Assembly: GCF_030848505.1 (NCBI RefSeq)
Contig: NZ_JAVDDU010000007.1
Span: forward strand, 62,001-126,000
Direction of reading: 5' to 3'
DNA from: Marinimicrobium hydrolyticum
GTDB taxonomy: Bacteria > Pseudomonadota > Gammaproteobacteria > Pseudomonadales > Cellvibrionaceae
Length of the DNA: 64,000 nucleotides
In this document: in pieces, positions 36,281 to 44,183 of the stretch
Layout of the letters: the number at the start of each line of letters is the position of its first letter
How positions within the stretch are numbered: position 1 is the first letter of the stretch
The notes under the pieces: generated by a model
Seen by the model: the letters and a program-made list of their open reading frames with translations, nothing else
The model's database searches: none
What the model was told of the DNA's origin: nothing
Program-made: the position numbers and the translations under genes

Positions 36281-36754
36281 ATGCAAACACCTAACCCCAA
36301 CGAAAGAACCGGAAATGGAGATGCAAGTCGTTCGTCCCAGAGAAGTGCGGAACAGTTCCAAGAGAAAGCCAAGGAGACGGCGCGCGATCAGGCGACCGCA
36401 GGGGCCGAGCGAAGTAAGGACGCGATCTCAAAAACTGCCAGTCAAAGCGCGGAGGCGCTCAATCAGGCCGCGTCCAGTTTTAGTGAGCAGGGCCAGACGA
36501 GCATGGCCGATACAACCTCGTCAATCGCCAAGAACCTGTGAAGCCTGGCAAACCGATTGGAGGGCCGCAGCGCGGACGAACTGATACAGGATGTCGTTCA
36601 ACTGGCCCGCCGGAGCCCTAATACCTTTTTACTGGGAGGATTGGGCGCCGGCCTGATACTCAGCCGTTTTTTTAAGGCTTCCCCAGAGACTTCCCGTAAA
36701 GCATCTTCCAGTACACAAGAGCCGTACCCACAATCCAGCGAGACTGATCATTAG
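36281..36754 (+). pseudogene. DUF883/YtxH-like stress protein gene with in-frame TGA
   Basis: ATG 36281, after GGGAGAGG, opens an 86-codon hydrophilic, Ala/Ser/Gln-rich helical segment ending TTSSIAKNL at a TGA (36539-36541). The same frame then continues SLANRLEGRSADELIQDVVQ, LARRSPNTFLLGGLGAGLIL and SRFFKAS to the TAG at 36754. In relatives I recall, this amphipathic region and the Gly-rich membrane segment follow the helical part in one protein. So one nonsense codon splits a gene of about 157 codons. The downstream part has a weak TTG (36557) and could be reinitiated. Confidence 0.65.
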
Positions 36755-36790
36755 TGGGACCCGCTCTTTAACCTACAAGAGGAGATCGAC

Positions 36791-37246
36791 ATGGCTGAAT
36801 CAGCTCAGAAAGAACAGCCGAAACTGAGAACTGCCTATACCGCACCGGAGGACTCACCCCAACATGAAGAAAAGGCACGATTTTTCGGCTTGGTTAGGCA
36901 CCTGGTCGATGATATGGCCATTTTGGTTCGCAAAGAGTTGGCACTGGCGGGATCGGAAGTCTCCCAGTCGGTTAACGATACTAAGAAAGGCGCGGCAAGC
37001 ATGCTCAGTGGCGCGGTGGTTTTGAATTCTGGATTTATTGTGTTGCTGGCGGCGTGCACATTGGGGCTGGCGCAGGTAATGCCCGCCTGGGCTGCTGCGC
37101 TTATTGTCGGCGGCGTCGTCACTTTAGTGGGTGTCATTATGCTCCTATCGGGCAAGAAAAAATTCGAAGCTTCCAGCTTTAAGCCTGAACGAACAATAGA
37201 AGATCTGCGCAAAGATCAAGAAATGGTTAGGAGGTCAGTACAATGA
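36791..37246 (+). CDS. Holin-superfamily III / YqjE-like membrane protein
   Basis: A 151-residue protein with a charged N-terminus, the segment LVRHLVDDMAILVRKELALAGSEVSQ typical of the phage_holin_3_6/YqjE family, two membrane segments (about residues 76-98 and 102-125) and a basic C-terminal tail. Despite the name these are usually chromosomal envelope proteins. ATG 36791 follows AAGAGGAGATCGAC. It overlaps the DUF3618 gene by 4 bases, and the cassette DUF883-like, holin-like, DUF3618 is a common arrangement. Confidence 0.85.
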   Translation: MAESAQKEQPKLRTAYTAPEDSPQHEEKARFFGLVRHLVDDMAILVRKELALAGSEVSQSVNDTKKGAASMLSGAVVLNSGFIVLLAACTLGLAQVMPAWAAALIVGGVVTLVGVIMLLSGKKKFEASSFKPERTIEDLRKDQEMVRRSVQ

Positions 37247-38019
37247 GCACTTCGAAAGATAACCTAAGAGAGGATTTCTCGAAAAGGCCTGAAGACCTCG
37301 AGCGTGAAGCTAACGACGTACGGGAGGATATGGAGAAAACCATCGATCAACTGATGAACCAGCTGTCACCCGGAGAGCTGATCAATCATGCCTTGGATCG
37401 GTTCAAAAATGGCGGCGACAGCGCCTTCACACGAAACCTGGTGAGTCAGGTGCAGAACAATCCCGTGCCTGCGGTACTAACGGGTTGCGGCTTGGCCTGG
37501 CTGATGGCCTCCTCTAAACAACCACCTGCCTCGGCGGGTCATACCGGCGTAGGCGTAGGTGAAGCGAAAGAGCAGGCCGGTCACCTGAAGGAACAGATGA
37601 GCGAAACCCTTCACCAGTCGACGGAAAATGCCCGTCAAGGTGTTCACGCGGCGCAGCAAAGCTATAACGACTTGCTTCGGGAGCAGCCCCTGTTTATGGG
37701 TGCGCTTGCCGTAGCTGCCGGTGCGGCCATTGGGGCTATGCTGCCCGCCAGTTCCGTAGAAGATGAAATGGTCGGCCCAACCAGCGAGAAAACAACGGAA
37801 GAGCTTGAAAGAAAAGCTCAGCAAAAAATGGAAGAAGGTCAAGAGCAAGGCGCCGCCGCTTCGAGCCCCGAGCGGTCGTCACAGGAGCACCCCGCCCAGG
37901 AAAGCCAACAGGCTTCCACAAGCGACCAATCTCAGCAGGTACAAACAGGACAGTCGGCTCGCTCTGAGGAGCATCGTTCTCAAAGCCCGGTGCCGCCCTC
38001 GGGGCGCAGCCCGGTGTGA
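37243..38019 (+). CDS. DUF3618-domain protein
   Basis: A 258-residue protein. The N-terminal DUF3618 unit (about residues 15-90) contains LEREANDVREDMEKTIDQL and a membrane-like AVLTGCGLAWLMASSKQP; a second hydrophobic segment (about 150-168) is followed by a long Gln/Ser/Glu-rich low-complexity tail. ATG 37243 overlaps the upstream holin-like gene. Probably a peripheral inner-membrane stress protein; function unknown. Confidence 0.85.
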   Translation: MSTSKDNLREDFSKRPEDLEREANDVREDMEKTIDQLMNQLSPGELINHALDRFKNGGDSAFTRNLVSQVQNNPVPAVLTGCGLAWLMASSKQPPASAGHTGVGVGEAKEQAGHLKEQMSETLHQSTENARQGVHAAQQSYNDLLREQPLFMGALAVAAGAAIGAMLPASSVEDEMVGPTSEKTTEELERKAQQKMEEGQEQGAAASSPERSSQEHPAQESQQASTSDQSQQVQTGQSARSEEHRSQSPVPPSGRSPV

Positions 38020-38205
38020 GCATGGCGAGGCGGGGGTTGAATACTCCCGCCTCGTTCGCTGGGGCACCAGAAACCTGGCTCCACTTTGTAAATTTTGCTG
38101 AATTAACGAGAAGCTTTAACCCTTGTCCCTGTCCCTAACGGGGGCTTGTCAGACTACCCTCCCGCTGTAGGTTGGTTTTGGGCAGTCTTGCCTATTGAAG
38201 ACGCG

Positions 38206-38487
38206 TCAAAGATTGGCCCATACCAACGCGGCCAGAGTCGCTACCACAACTGCGATTGACAGGTTGCGCAGGCGGATCTTGAAACGCTCGGGGGCAAGAC
38301 GGTATTTACTTAGCTGCTGACGACCGACCACCACAAAAACCAGTGCCGCGCCGACAAAAGGTACGACCAGGTACTGGCTAAAGGTTGTCAGACTGTACAA
38401 GCCGACCAAACCCAGGGTAATGGCCAGGGCAAAACACAACCCCGCCAGGGGCGTGTCGTCTTTACGGGTTTTGCCGTGTTTTTTCAT
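38206..38487 (-). CDS. Small membrane protein, hypothetical
   Basis: A 93-residue protein with three hydrophobic segments (about residues 14-34, 37-53 and 74-92) and a basic connector. Start 38487 is chosen because AGGAGG lies six bases upstream; an ORF opening at 38577 would overlap the panB end needlessly. It is on the same strand as panB, 100 bases downstream of that stop. No family recognised. Confidence 0.65.
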   Translation of the reverse strand: MKKHGKTRKDDTPLAGLCFALAITLGLVGLYSLTTFSQYLVVPFVGAALVFVVVGRQQLSKYRLAPERFKIRLRNLSIAVVVATLAALVWANL

Positions 38488-38586
38488 CGCGGTCCTCCTG
38501 CTCCTTATTACGGCTGCGCCTAGCGGGCGATGTTCACGTCGAAGCCTCGGTTGCTTTGTTCCGCCCTTGGCCTCCATTTCATGTAC

Positions 38587-39411
38587 TTACTCGAACACGT
38601 GTTCCGGCCCGGGGAATTGGCCGCTCTTCACATCCGCCACATACTTTTTCATCGCGCCGGGGATATCGCCGGCTTCGGTGAGAAAGTTTTTTGAGAACTT
38701 GGGCGGTTGTTCGGTCAGGCCAAGAATGTCGTTGATCACCAATACTTGAGCATCGTTATCCAAGCCGGCGCCTATGCCGATGGTGGGGATGGGGATGTCG
38801 GCGGTGATGCGTTTGGCCAACGCTGAAGGAACACATTCCAGAACCAGCAGGTCGGCACCGGCGTTGGCGAGTGTTTGGGCGTCGGCGTGAATTTTGTCGG
38901 CGTTGGCCGGGTCGCGGCCCTGGACGCGGAAGCCGCCGAATTTATTGACGGATTGTGGCGTTAGGCCCAGGTGAGCGCAAACGGGTATGCCGCGTTCGGC
39001 GAGCATGGTGATGGTTTCGGCCAGCCAGGCGCCGCCTTCGAGTTTGACCATTTGCGCACCGGCCTGCATTAAGCGTGCAGCATTGCGCAGGGCATCTTCG
39101 GGGGTGGCGTAGGTCATAAACGGCAGGTCGCCGATGATCAAGGATTTTTGGTTGCCCCGCGCTACGGCTTCCACGTGGTAGATCATGTGGTCCATGGTGA
39201 CGGGGATGGTGCTTTGGTAGCCCAAGACCGTCATGCCTAGGGAGTCGCCCACCAGTACCGCTTCTACGCCGCACTTTTGTGCCATGGCGGCCATGGGGGC
39301 GTCGTACAGTGCCACCACCACAAATTTTTCACCGCTGCCTTTGAGTTTGCGCAGGGTGTTGATGGTGACGCTTTTGTTCAGTTCGGTAGCGCTGTGGTTT
39401 CCGTAGGGCAT
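38587..39411 (-). CDS. panB: 3-methyl-2-oxobutanoate hydroxymethyltransferase
   Basis: A 274-residue PanB, converting ketoisovalerate to ketopantoate for pantothenate and CoA synthesis. It shows the metal-binding LVGDSLGMTVLGYQST, the HLGLTPQSVNKFGGFRVQGR motif and IPTIGIGAGLDNDAQVLV. The gene lies beside a deoxynucleoside kinase, folK and pcnB; in pseudomonads folK-panB-panC are contiguous, and panC is not in this window. A truncated copy of the 3' end lies at 35860-35992. Confidence 0.96.
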   Translation of the reverse strand: MPYGNHSATELNKSVTINTLRKLKGSGEKFVVVALYDAPMAAMAQKCGVEAVLVGDSLGMTVLGYQSTIPVTMDHMIYHVEAVARGNQKSLIIGDLPFMTYATPEDALRNAARLMQAGAQMVKLEGGAWLAETITMLAERGIPVCAHLGLTPQSVNKFGGFRVQGRDPANADKIHADAQTLANAGADLLVLECVPSALAKRITADIPIPTIGIGAGLDNDAQVLVINDILGLTEQPPKFSKNFLTEAGDIPGAMKKYVADVKSGQFPGPEHVFE

Positions 39412-39434
39412 AGTCGTCTCGCGCGTGATTGGGT

Positions 39435-40118
39435 TCAGAGCATGGCCGACGGGTTGTAGTAGTGACGGCCGCTCTTAATGGTGAGTATGTACTCCACCAG
39501 TTGTTTGAAGTGCTCGCGGTTGTTGGCCAGGTCCAGGTCCTGGGCGTTGACGATCAACAGCGGCGAGGAATCGTAATAATGGAAAAACTGAGTGTAGGCG
39601 TCGTGCAGCGCTTCCAGGTACTCCAGGCTGATGGCCTGCTCTGAAGCGATGCCGCGCTGGCGTATACGCTCGGCCAATACGTTGGCGGGCGCTTGCAGGT
39701 AGATCACCAGGTCGGGCACGGGGGCGTCGATGGTAATTTTGTCGTACACCTGCTGGTAGATGGCCAGTTCATCCTCGTCCAAGGTGACCTGGGCGAACAA
39801 CTGATCTTTTTCCATCAAAAAGTCGGCCACGCGCACCGGCTCGAAAATATCGGACTGACGCAGTTGCTGTATTTGGTTGGCCCGTTGAAACAAAAAGAAC
39901 AACTGGGTGGGCAGGGCGGTGGATTTGGGGTCTTGATAGAAGCGTTCCAAAAACGGGTTTTGTTCCGGTTGCTCCAGCAGTATGTCGTAGTTAAACAACT
40001 GAGCGATGTTTTTGGCCAGGGTGGTTTTGCCTACCCCAATGGGGCCTTCCACCGCCACGTACTGCGGCAGGGTGTTCCCTGTGACCTCCAGCTGTAATTC
40101 TTCAAATACCGCTTCCAC
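39435..40118 (-). CDS. Deoxynucleoside kinase (dAK/dGK-like)
   Basis: A 227-residue P-loop kinase of the deoxyribonucleoside-kinase family, salvaging deoxynucleosides to 5'-monophosphates. P-loop GPIGVGKTTLAKNIA is near residue 26, with the family motifs FLFQRANQIQQLRQ and a basic ERIRQRGIASEQ lid, and LEYLEALHDAYTQFF. It sits between folK and panB, in line with them, where pseudomonads have no such gene. Substrate base is not determinable. Confidence 0.85.
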   Translation of the reverse strand: MEAVFEELQLEVTGNTLPQYVAVEGPIGVGKTTLAKNIAQLFNYDILLEQPEQNPFLERFYQDPKSTALPTQLFFLFQRANQIQQLRQSDIFEPVRVADFLMEKDQLFAQVTLDEDELAIYQQVYDKITIDAPVPDLVIYLQAPANVLAERIRQRGIASEQAISLEYLEALHDAYTQFFHYYDSSPLLIVNAQDLDLANNREHFKQLVEYILTIKSGRHYYNPSAML

Positions 40119-40140
40119 GCGTGACTCCTGAATAACTGGT

Positions 40141-40632
40141 TTAAGGGGCTAGGTGCTGCAGCCCGTCCTGGGAGACGTGCGTTAATAATGCCGCAAGCGG
40201 GGTGCCCGAGGGAAGAGTCAGGTCCGGCGCCAGCTCGGCCAATGGGTAGAGCACGAAGTTGCGCTTGCTCAGCTCCGGGTGCGGCACTTGCAGCCGGGGC
40301 TGGTCGATGATGCTGTCGCCGTACAATAGCAGATCCAAATCCAGGGTGCGCGGCCCCCAGTGCTCACGCCGGACGCGCTGGTGGCGTTGCTCCAGTGTTT
40401 GCAGTTGGTCCAGCAAGGCCAGGGGCGGCAGGGTGGTGTCCAGGGCGGCGACGGCGTTTACAAAATCGGGCTGGGGCGGGCCGATGGGGCGGCTTTGATA
40501 CAGTGCTGAGGCAGCGATCAGCCGCGTGTTCGGCAGTTGCCCTAGCTCTTGCAGGGCGGTTTCTACCTGATGGCGGGGGTCGTCCAGGTTGCTGCCTAAA
40601 CCGATGTAGGCCCGCTGCTCGGACTGAACCAT
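40141..40632 (-). CDS. folK: 6-hydroxymethyl-dihydropterin pyrophosphokinase
   Basis: A roughly 163-residue HPPK, transferring pyrophosphate from ATP to the pterin in folate synthesis. Motifs: YIGLGSNLDDPRHQVETAL near the N-terminus and RREHWGPRTLDLDLLLYG with VPHPELSKRNFVLYPL. I use ATG 40632; a GTG at 40638 overlapping the pcnB stop would add two residues. Translation is likely coupled to pcnB. Confidence 0.95.
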   Translation of the reverse strand: MVQSEQRAYIGLGSNLDDPRHQVETALQELGQLPNTRLIAASALYQSRPIGPPQPDFVNAVAALDTTLPPLALLDQLQTLEQRHQRVRREHWGPRTLDLDLLLYGDSIIDQPRLQVPHPELSKRNFVLYPLAELAPDLTLPSGTPLAALLTHVSQDGLQHLAP

Positions 40633-40637
40633 AGCCA

Positions 40638-41975
40638 CTATTCGCCCGTTGAGGGTGGGTTCGGTTTGGATCTTGACCGCCCGGAGCGCCGGCGCCTTTT
40701 CGCGCGCGGTTTTTGTTTCTGTGCTTCTAGCACCATGCGCTCCCGTTCGGCCTCGTCAGCGGACTGATAGCGGGTCCACCAGTTGCCCAATCCGTCCAGG
40801 TGCTCGCCGGAGGCTTCCCGTAAGATCAAGAAATCGTAGGCAGCGCGAAAGCGTGCGCGCTCCACTAGGCGTGGAGCCCGATGGAACTGAGTCAGTCGCT
40901 CCTGCATGTCCCACATTTCCCGCATGGGCATCATAAAGCGCTTGGGAAGGGCCGTGTGGTCGAGTTGGGCACCGATCACATCATGGGTAGCCTGCATATG
41001 GGCTTCCAGCGGCGTGTGGCTCTGGGACAGCTCGCGCAGCCGACTTTGCAGGGGAGGCCAGAGCAGAGCGGCGTAGATAAAGGCGGGCGTGACGGGTTTG
41101 CCGGCGCGCACGCGTTTGTCGGTATTGGCCATGGTCTGTTCAATCAGCTCCAGGCCCAGTTGGTCGCCGTCTGCCAGGGCCGCAGCCGTGGCAGGGAATA
41201 GGTGCTCCAGCAACTGATATTCACGCAGCAGGGAGAAGGTGGCGGTGGCGGAGCCGTTCATAAACAGCTTGAGCACTTCCTCAAACAACCGCGCGGGGGG
41301 GATGTTGCGCAGCAGGGGGGCCAATTCGAAAATGGGCTTGGCCGTACCGTCTTCAATGGTAAAACCCAGCTTGGCGGCGAAGCGCACAGCGCGGAGCATG
41401 CGCACCGGGTCTTCTTTGTAGCGGACAACCGGGTCACCAATAATGCGTAATTGGCGTTTTTCCAGATCTTTGAGGCCACCGGTGTAATCGTGAATGGCGA
41501 AGCCATCCAGGGTGTAATAGAGCGCGTTGACGGTAAAGTCCCGCCGCACAGCATCGGTTTCCACTGTGCCGTACACGTTGTCCCGCAGCAGCATGCCGTC
41601 GTCGTTGACGGACTGATCGTGAGGGCCGCGGAAGGTGGTGACTTCAATGATTTCCCGGCCCATGCGCACGTGCACGATCTGAAAGCGCCGGCCTATGATG
41701 CGAGCGCCGCGAAACAGCCGCTTGATTTGTTCCGGCCGCGCGCTGGTGGCGATGTCGAAATCTTTGGGGTGCCCACCCAGAAGCAGGTCGCGTACGCCAC
41801 CGCCGACCAAAAATGCCGGGAAGCCGGCTTCGTCCAGTTGCCGCATAATCCGCAGAGCGCCGGAACTGATGTTCTTGCGGGAGATGGGGTGCTGGTCGCG
41901 GGATACGATCACTGGAGTATGAAGTGGGGTCGCGTCCGGGCGAGATGACAGGAAGTTTAGAAGCCTTTTCAGCAT
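40638..41975 (-). CDS. pcnB: Poly(A) polymerase I
   Basis: A 445-residue nucleotidyltransferase adding 3' poly(A) tails to RNAs and promoting decay. The catalytic domain has LVGGGVRDLLLGGHPKDFDIA with the metal-binding Asp pair near residues 74-76, RRFQIVHVR and RRDFTVNALYY. A basic Arg/Lys-rich tail ends the protein. It lies immediately downstream of the putative CrcZ-like RNA gene and upstream of folK, the Pseudomonas order. Confidence 0.96.
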   Translation of the reverse strand: MLKRLLNFLSSRPDATPLHTPVIVSRDQHPISRKNISSGALRIMRQLDEAGFPAFLVGGGVRDLLLGGHPKDFDIATSARPEQIKRLFRGARIIGRRFQIVHVRMGREIIEVTTFRGPHDQSVNDDGMLLRDNVYGTVETDAVRRDFTVNALYYTLDGFAIHDYTGGLKDLEKRQLRIIGDPVVRYKEDPVRMLRAVRFAAKLGFTIEDGTAKPIFELAPLLRNIPPARLFEEVLKLFMNGSATATFSLLREYQLLEHLFPATAAALADGDQLGLELIEQTMANTDKRVRAGKPVTPAFIYAALLWPPLQSRLRELSQSHTPLEAHMQATHDVIGAQLDHTALPKRFMMPMREMWDMQERLTQFHRAPRLVERARFRAAYDFLILREASGEHLDGLGNWWTRYQSADEAERERMVLEAQKQKPRAKRRRRSGRSRSKPNPPSTGE

Positions 41976-42131
41976 GTGTAATACGGCATGTTAGTTAGTT
42001 CGTTGTCTGGGGAACGATCCTGCGGGTTCCGGGAGAAATAGGGCGGAAGTTTAGCACGAGCCCAGACGTGTGGACAGGGCGTCAGCCGCAGAAGGCGTGG
42101 GGGTTTGGGGTTAACAAACGAAGGGGCCAGA

Positions 42132-42159
42132 AAGCAAAAGGGAAAGCCTCAGCTTTCCC
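42132..42159 (-). terminator. Terminator of the CrcZ-like RNA
   Basis: On the minus strand GGGAAAGC-TGAG-GCTTTCCC (perfect 8-bp stem, 42140-42159) is followed by TTTTGCTTT. Confidence 0.85.
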
Positions 42160-42421
42160 ATGGGAGTGGTCTCATTTTGTCCCGCTTTTCGCAGCAGCAA
42201 AGGGGTGCGCTTCCATGCCCCTAAACAGTTTGCTTGCCTGCAATCCCGCTCCAGTGTTAGTCAGTCTTTCCGCTTGTTATTTTGTTTTATCATTCTTTTT
42301 TCTTGCGCTAGCAGTTTCTGTTTCTGCTTTGTTATTGTTTCTTGTTGTTATTCTATTTGCCAATTTTTATTGTTTATTGTTGTTAGTAGGAACTTTTTTT
42401 ATTGTTTGTTGTTGTTATTCT
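42132..42421 (-). ncRNA. crcZ: CrcZ-like small RNA (Hfq/Crc-sequestering), predicted
   Basis: An approximately 290-nt predicted transcript between cbrB and pcnB, the same place and direction as CrcZ in Pseudomonas. Seen directly: a sigma-54 promoter that puts +1 near 42421; a 5' part that is extremely A-rich with repeated AACAACAA-type motifs (AATAACAACAACAAACAATA at 42419-42400, AACAACAATAAACAATAAAA about 42384-42365, AATAACAACAAGAAACAATA about 42353-42334, AAAACAAAATAACAAG about 42289-42274); a GC-rich 3' half; and a terminator at 42132-42159. No ORF on this strand has a start site. CrcZ relieves catabolite repression by titrating Hfq/Crc; that function here is inferred. Confidence 0.85.
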
Positions 42422-42431
42422 CCGTTCTAAG

Positions 42432-42447
42432 AGCACTTCCTATGCCA
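42432..42447 (-). promoter_or_regulatory. Sigma-54 promoter (-24/-12) of the CrcZ-like RNA
   Basis: TGGCATAGGAAGTGCT on the minus strand has GG and GC separated by exactly ten bases, the defining RpoN spacing, and matches TGGCAC-N5-TTGCW at most conserved positions. The -12 C is 42433, placing +1 at about 42421, at the start of the A-rich region. Confidence 0.85.
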
Positions 42448-42522
42448 AGTCTTGTTTTTCCTTATAAATCAATGGTTTAACTTTTTCGTCTGACTACTTA
42501 TTAAGTTTTGCTATTTCGATCC

Positions 42523-42682
42523 GTTACAAAATTCCCGAAAGATTGTTACTGAAGTTGGTTGAGGTAACACCTTGCCTCGCAAGTGGAGGCGGGTAACGCT
42601 TTTTGGCGCATGACACGGCAAGATGGCGCCTGTCGCTAGAAATCAGCGATACAGGCGCGAGGGGATGGGGTTTTGGGTAACA
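42523..42682. promoter_or_regulatory. CbrB-type enhancer site and half-sites
   Basis: A perfect palindrome TGTTAC-N14-GTAACA lies at 42544-42569, about 100 bases upstream of the sigma-54 promoter, the distance expected for an enhancer. Additional half-sites GTTAC (42523-42527), GTAAC (42593-42597) and GTAACA (42677-42682) surround it. The pattern agrees with the CbrB recognition sequence as I recall it from Pseudomonas crcZ promoters. Confidence 0.75.
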
Positions 42683-42700
42683 AATATGGATAAAAAGAGG

Positions 42701-44119
42701 CTATTTGCTGGCGGCTGCGGGGGTCGTGCTCTTGGTGCGCGGGATGCCCAGGCGCTGACGGCGCTCCCACAGGCACTTGCGGCTGACGCCCAGCTTACGA
42801 GCCAGCTCCGTCTCGCTCATGGTGTCCTGGTGCTCCAGGACGAAACGCTGAAAGTAATCTTCCAGGGATAGATCTTCGCTGGGGTCTTGGGCGGCCGAGC
42901 GGCCTCCGGCGGCTCTGTGATGGCCGTAGGTGGCTTCGTTTTCATCCGTCTCGGACTCAAACGGCACTAGATCCAGGTCGATGGCCAGCAGGTCGTGGCT
43001 GATTTCGGCGTTGTCCTCGCACAGAATGACCGCACGCTGAATGGCGTTTTCCAGTTCCCGGACGTTACCGGGCCAGGTATAGGTGGTAATGGCCTGAATG
43101 GCTTCGGGAGACAGACGCAGGCCAGGCTTGGACATTTCGCTACAAAAGCGCTGCAGTAGGCTTTCCGCTAGGGAGATAATGTCCCGGCCGCGCTCGCGCA
43201 GTGGCGGCAGCTCCAGCTGTACCACGTTGATCCGGAAGTAGAGATCCTCCCGGAACTTGTTCTCCCTTGCCAGCTTGCGCAGATCCCGGTGGGTGGCCGC
43301 TACCAGCCGCACGTCCACCTTGCGCGACTCCACCGAGCCAATGGGCCGAACCTCGCCTTCCTGCAACACCCTTAACAGGCGTGCCTGGGCTTCCAGGGGC
43401 AATTCGCCAATCTCATCCAGAAACAGGGTGCTACCATCGGCGGCGGCCACCAGGCCCTCGCGCATGCTGGCGGCGCCGGTGAAGGCGCCCTTTTCGTGTC
43501 CAAACAGCTCCGACTCAATCAGGGTTTCTGGAATGGCGGCGCAGTTGACGGAAATCATGGGCTTGCCGCTGCGCGGGCTCTCTTCGTGCAGCGCGCGGGC
43601 TACCAGCTCTTTACCGGTGCCGGTTTCGCCGTGGATAAGCACCGTGGCCTTGGTGGGCGCGACTTTGTGAATGCGGTTGTACAGCGCGTGCATAACGTCG
43701 CTGCTGCCGATCATGCCGGCAATGGCGTGGCTGGCGGTGGTGGAGCTGTGTTTTTGGCGGTGAGCGGCGCTGGCTTTACCGATCACTCGTTTGACGGCGG
43801 TGACCATTTCGTCGTGATCAAAGGGCTTGGCGATGTAATCCACGGCGCCCATGCGCATGGAATCGACAGCGGAGCGTAGGCTGGCGTAGCTGGTCATGAT
43901 CAGCACTGGCACTTCGCCGGCCAGCTTGATTAAGTCCGTACCCGGTGCGCCCGGCAGGCGTAAATCGCTGATGATCAGTTCAAACTCGGACAGTTCGAAC
44001 TTGCTGGTGGCCTCCCTGACGGAGGGCGCCTCAGACACCTCGTACTTGTTGCGCTCCAGTAGCTTGCGCAACGCCGTGCGGATGATGGTTTCGTCTTCAA
44101 CGATTAAGATTTTGCTCAT
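42701..44119 (-). CDS. cbrB: Sigma-54-dependent response regulator CbrB
   Basis: A 472-residue NtrC-family activator: receiver (residues 1-120, phospho-Asp in LIISDLRLPGAPGTDL), AAA+ domain (about 145-380; Walker A GETGTGKELVARAL, sigma-54 contact loop EKGAFTGA, Walker B GSTLFLDEIGEL), and a C-terminal Fis-type HTH (ETELARKLGVSRKCLWERRQ). CbrB activates carbon and nitrogen use genes and crcZ. Identification rests on the adjacent CbrA and on dksA-gluQ-cbrA-cbrB-pcnB gene order. A hairpin lies just beyond its stop (42625-42658). Confidence 0.93.
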   Translation of the reverse strand: MSKILIVEDETIIRTALRKLLERNKYEVSEAPSVREATSKFELSEFELIISDLRLPGAPGTDLIKLAGEVPVLIMTSYASLRSAVDSMRMGAVDYIAKPFDHDEMVTAVKRVIGKASAAHRQKHSSTTASHAIAGMIGSSDVMHALYNRIHKVAPTKATVLIHGETGTGKELVARALHEESPRSGKPMISVNCAAIPETLIESELFGHEKGAFTGAASMREGLVAAADGSTLFLDEIGELPLEAQARLLRVLQEGEVRPIGSVESRKVDVRLVAATHRDLRKLARENKFREDLYFRINVVQLELPPLRERGRDIISLAESLLQRFCSEMSKPGLRLSPEAIQAITTYTWPGNVRELENAIQRAVILCEDNAEISHDLLAIDLDLVPFESETDENEATYGHHRAAGGRSAAQDPSEDLSLEDYFQRFVLEHQDTMSETELARKLGVSRKCLWERRQRLGIPRTKSTTPAAASK

Positions 44120-44183
44120 AACTTTGTGTCATCGCCTCTCGGTCTGGGATCGGCGGCTGCCAAGCCTCAAATATTACTGAGCT

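Noticed and set aside
42068-42480. Plus-strand ORFs of 106-120 residues between pcnB and cbrB
   Set aside because: They are Phe/Leu/Cys-rich translations of the T-rich strand opposite the A-rich CrcZ-like RNA, with no ribosome-binding site or homology.
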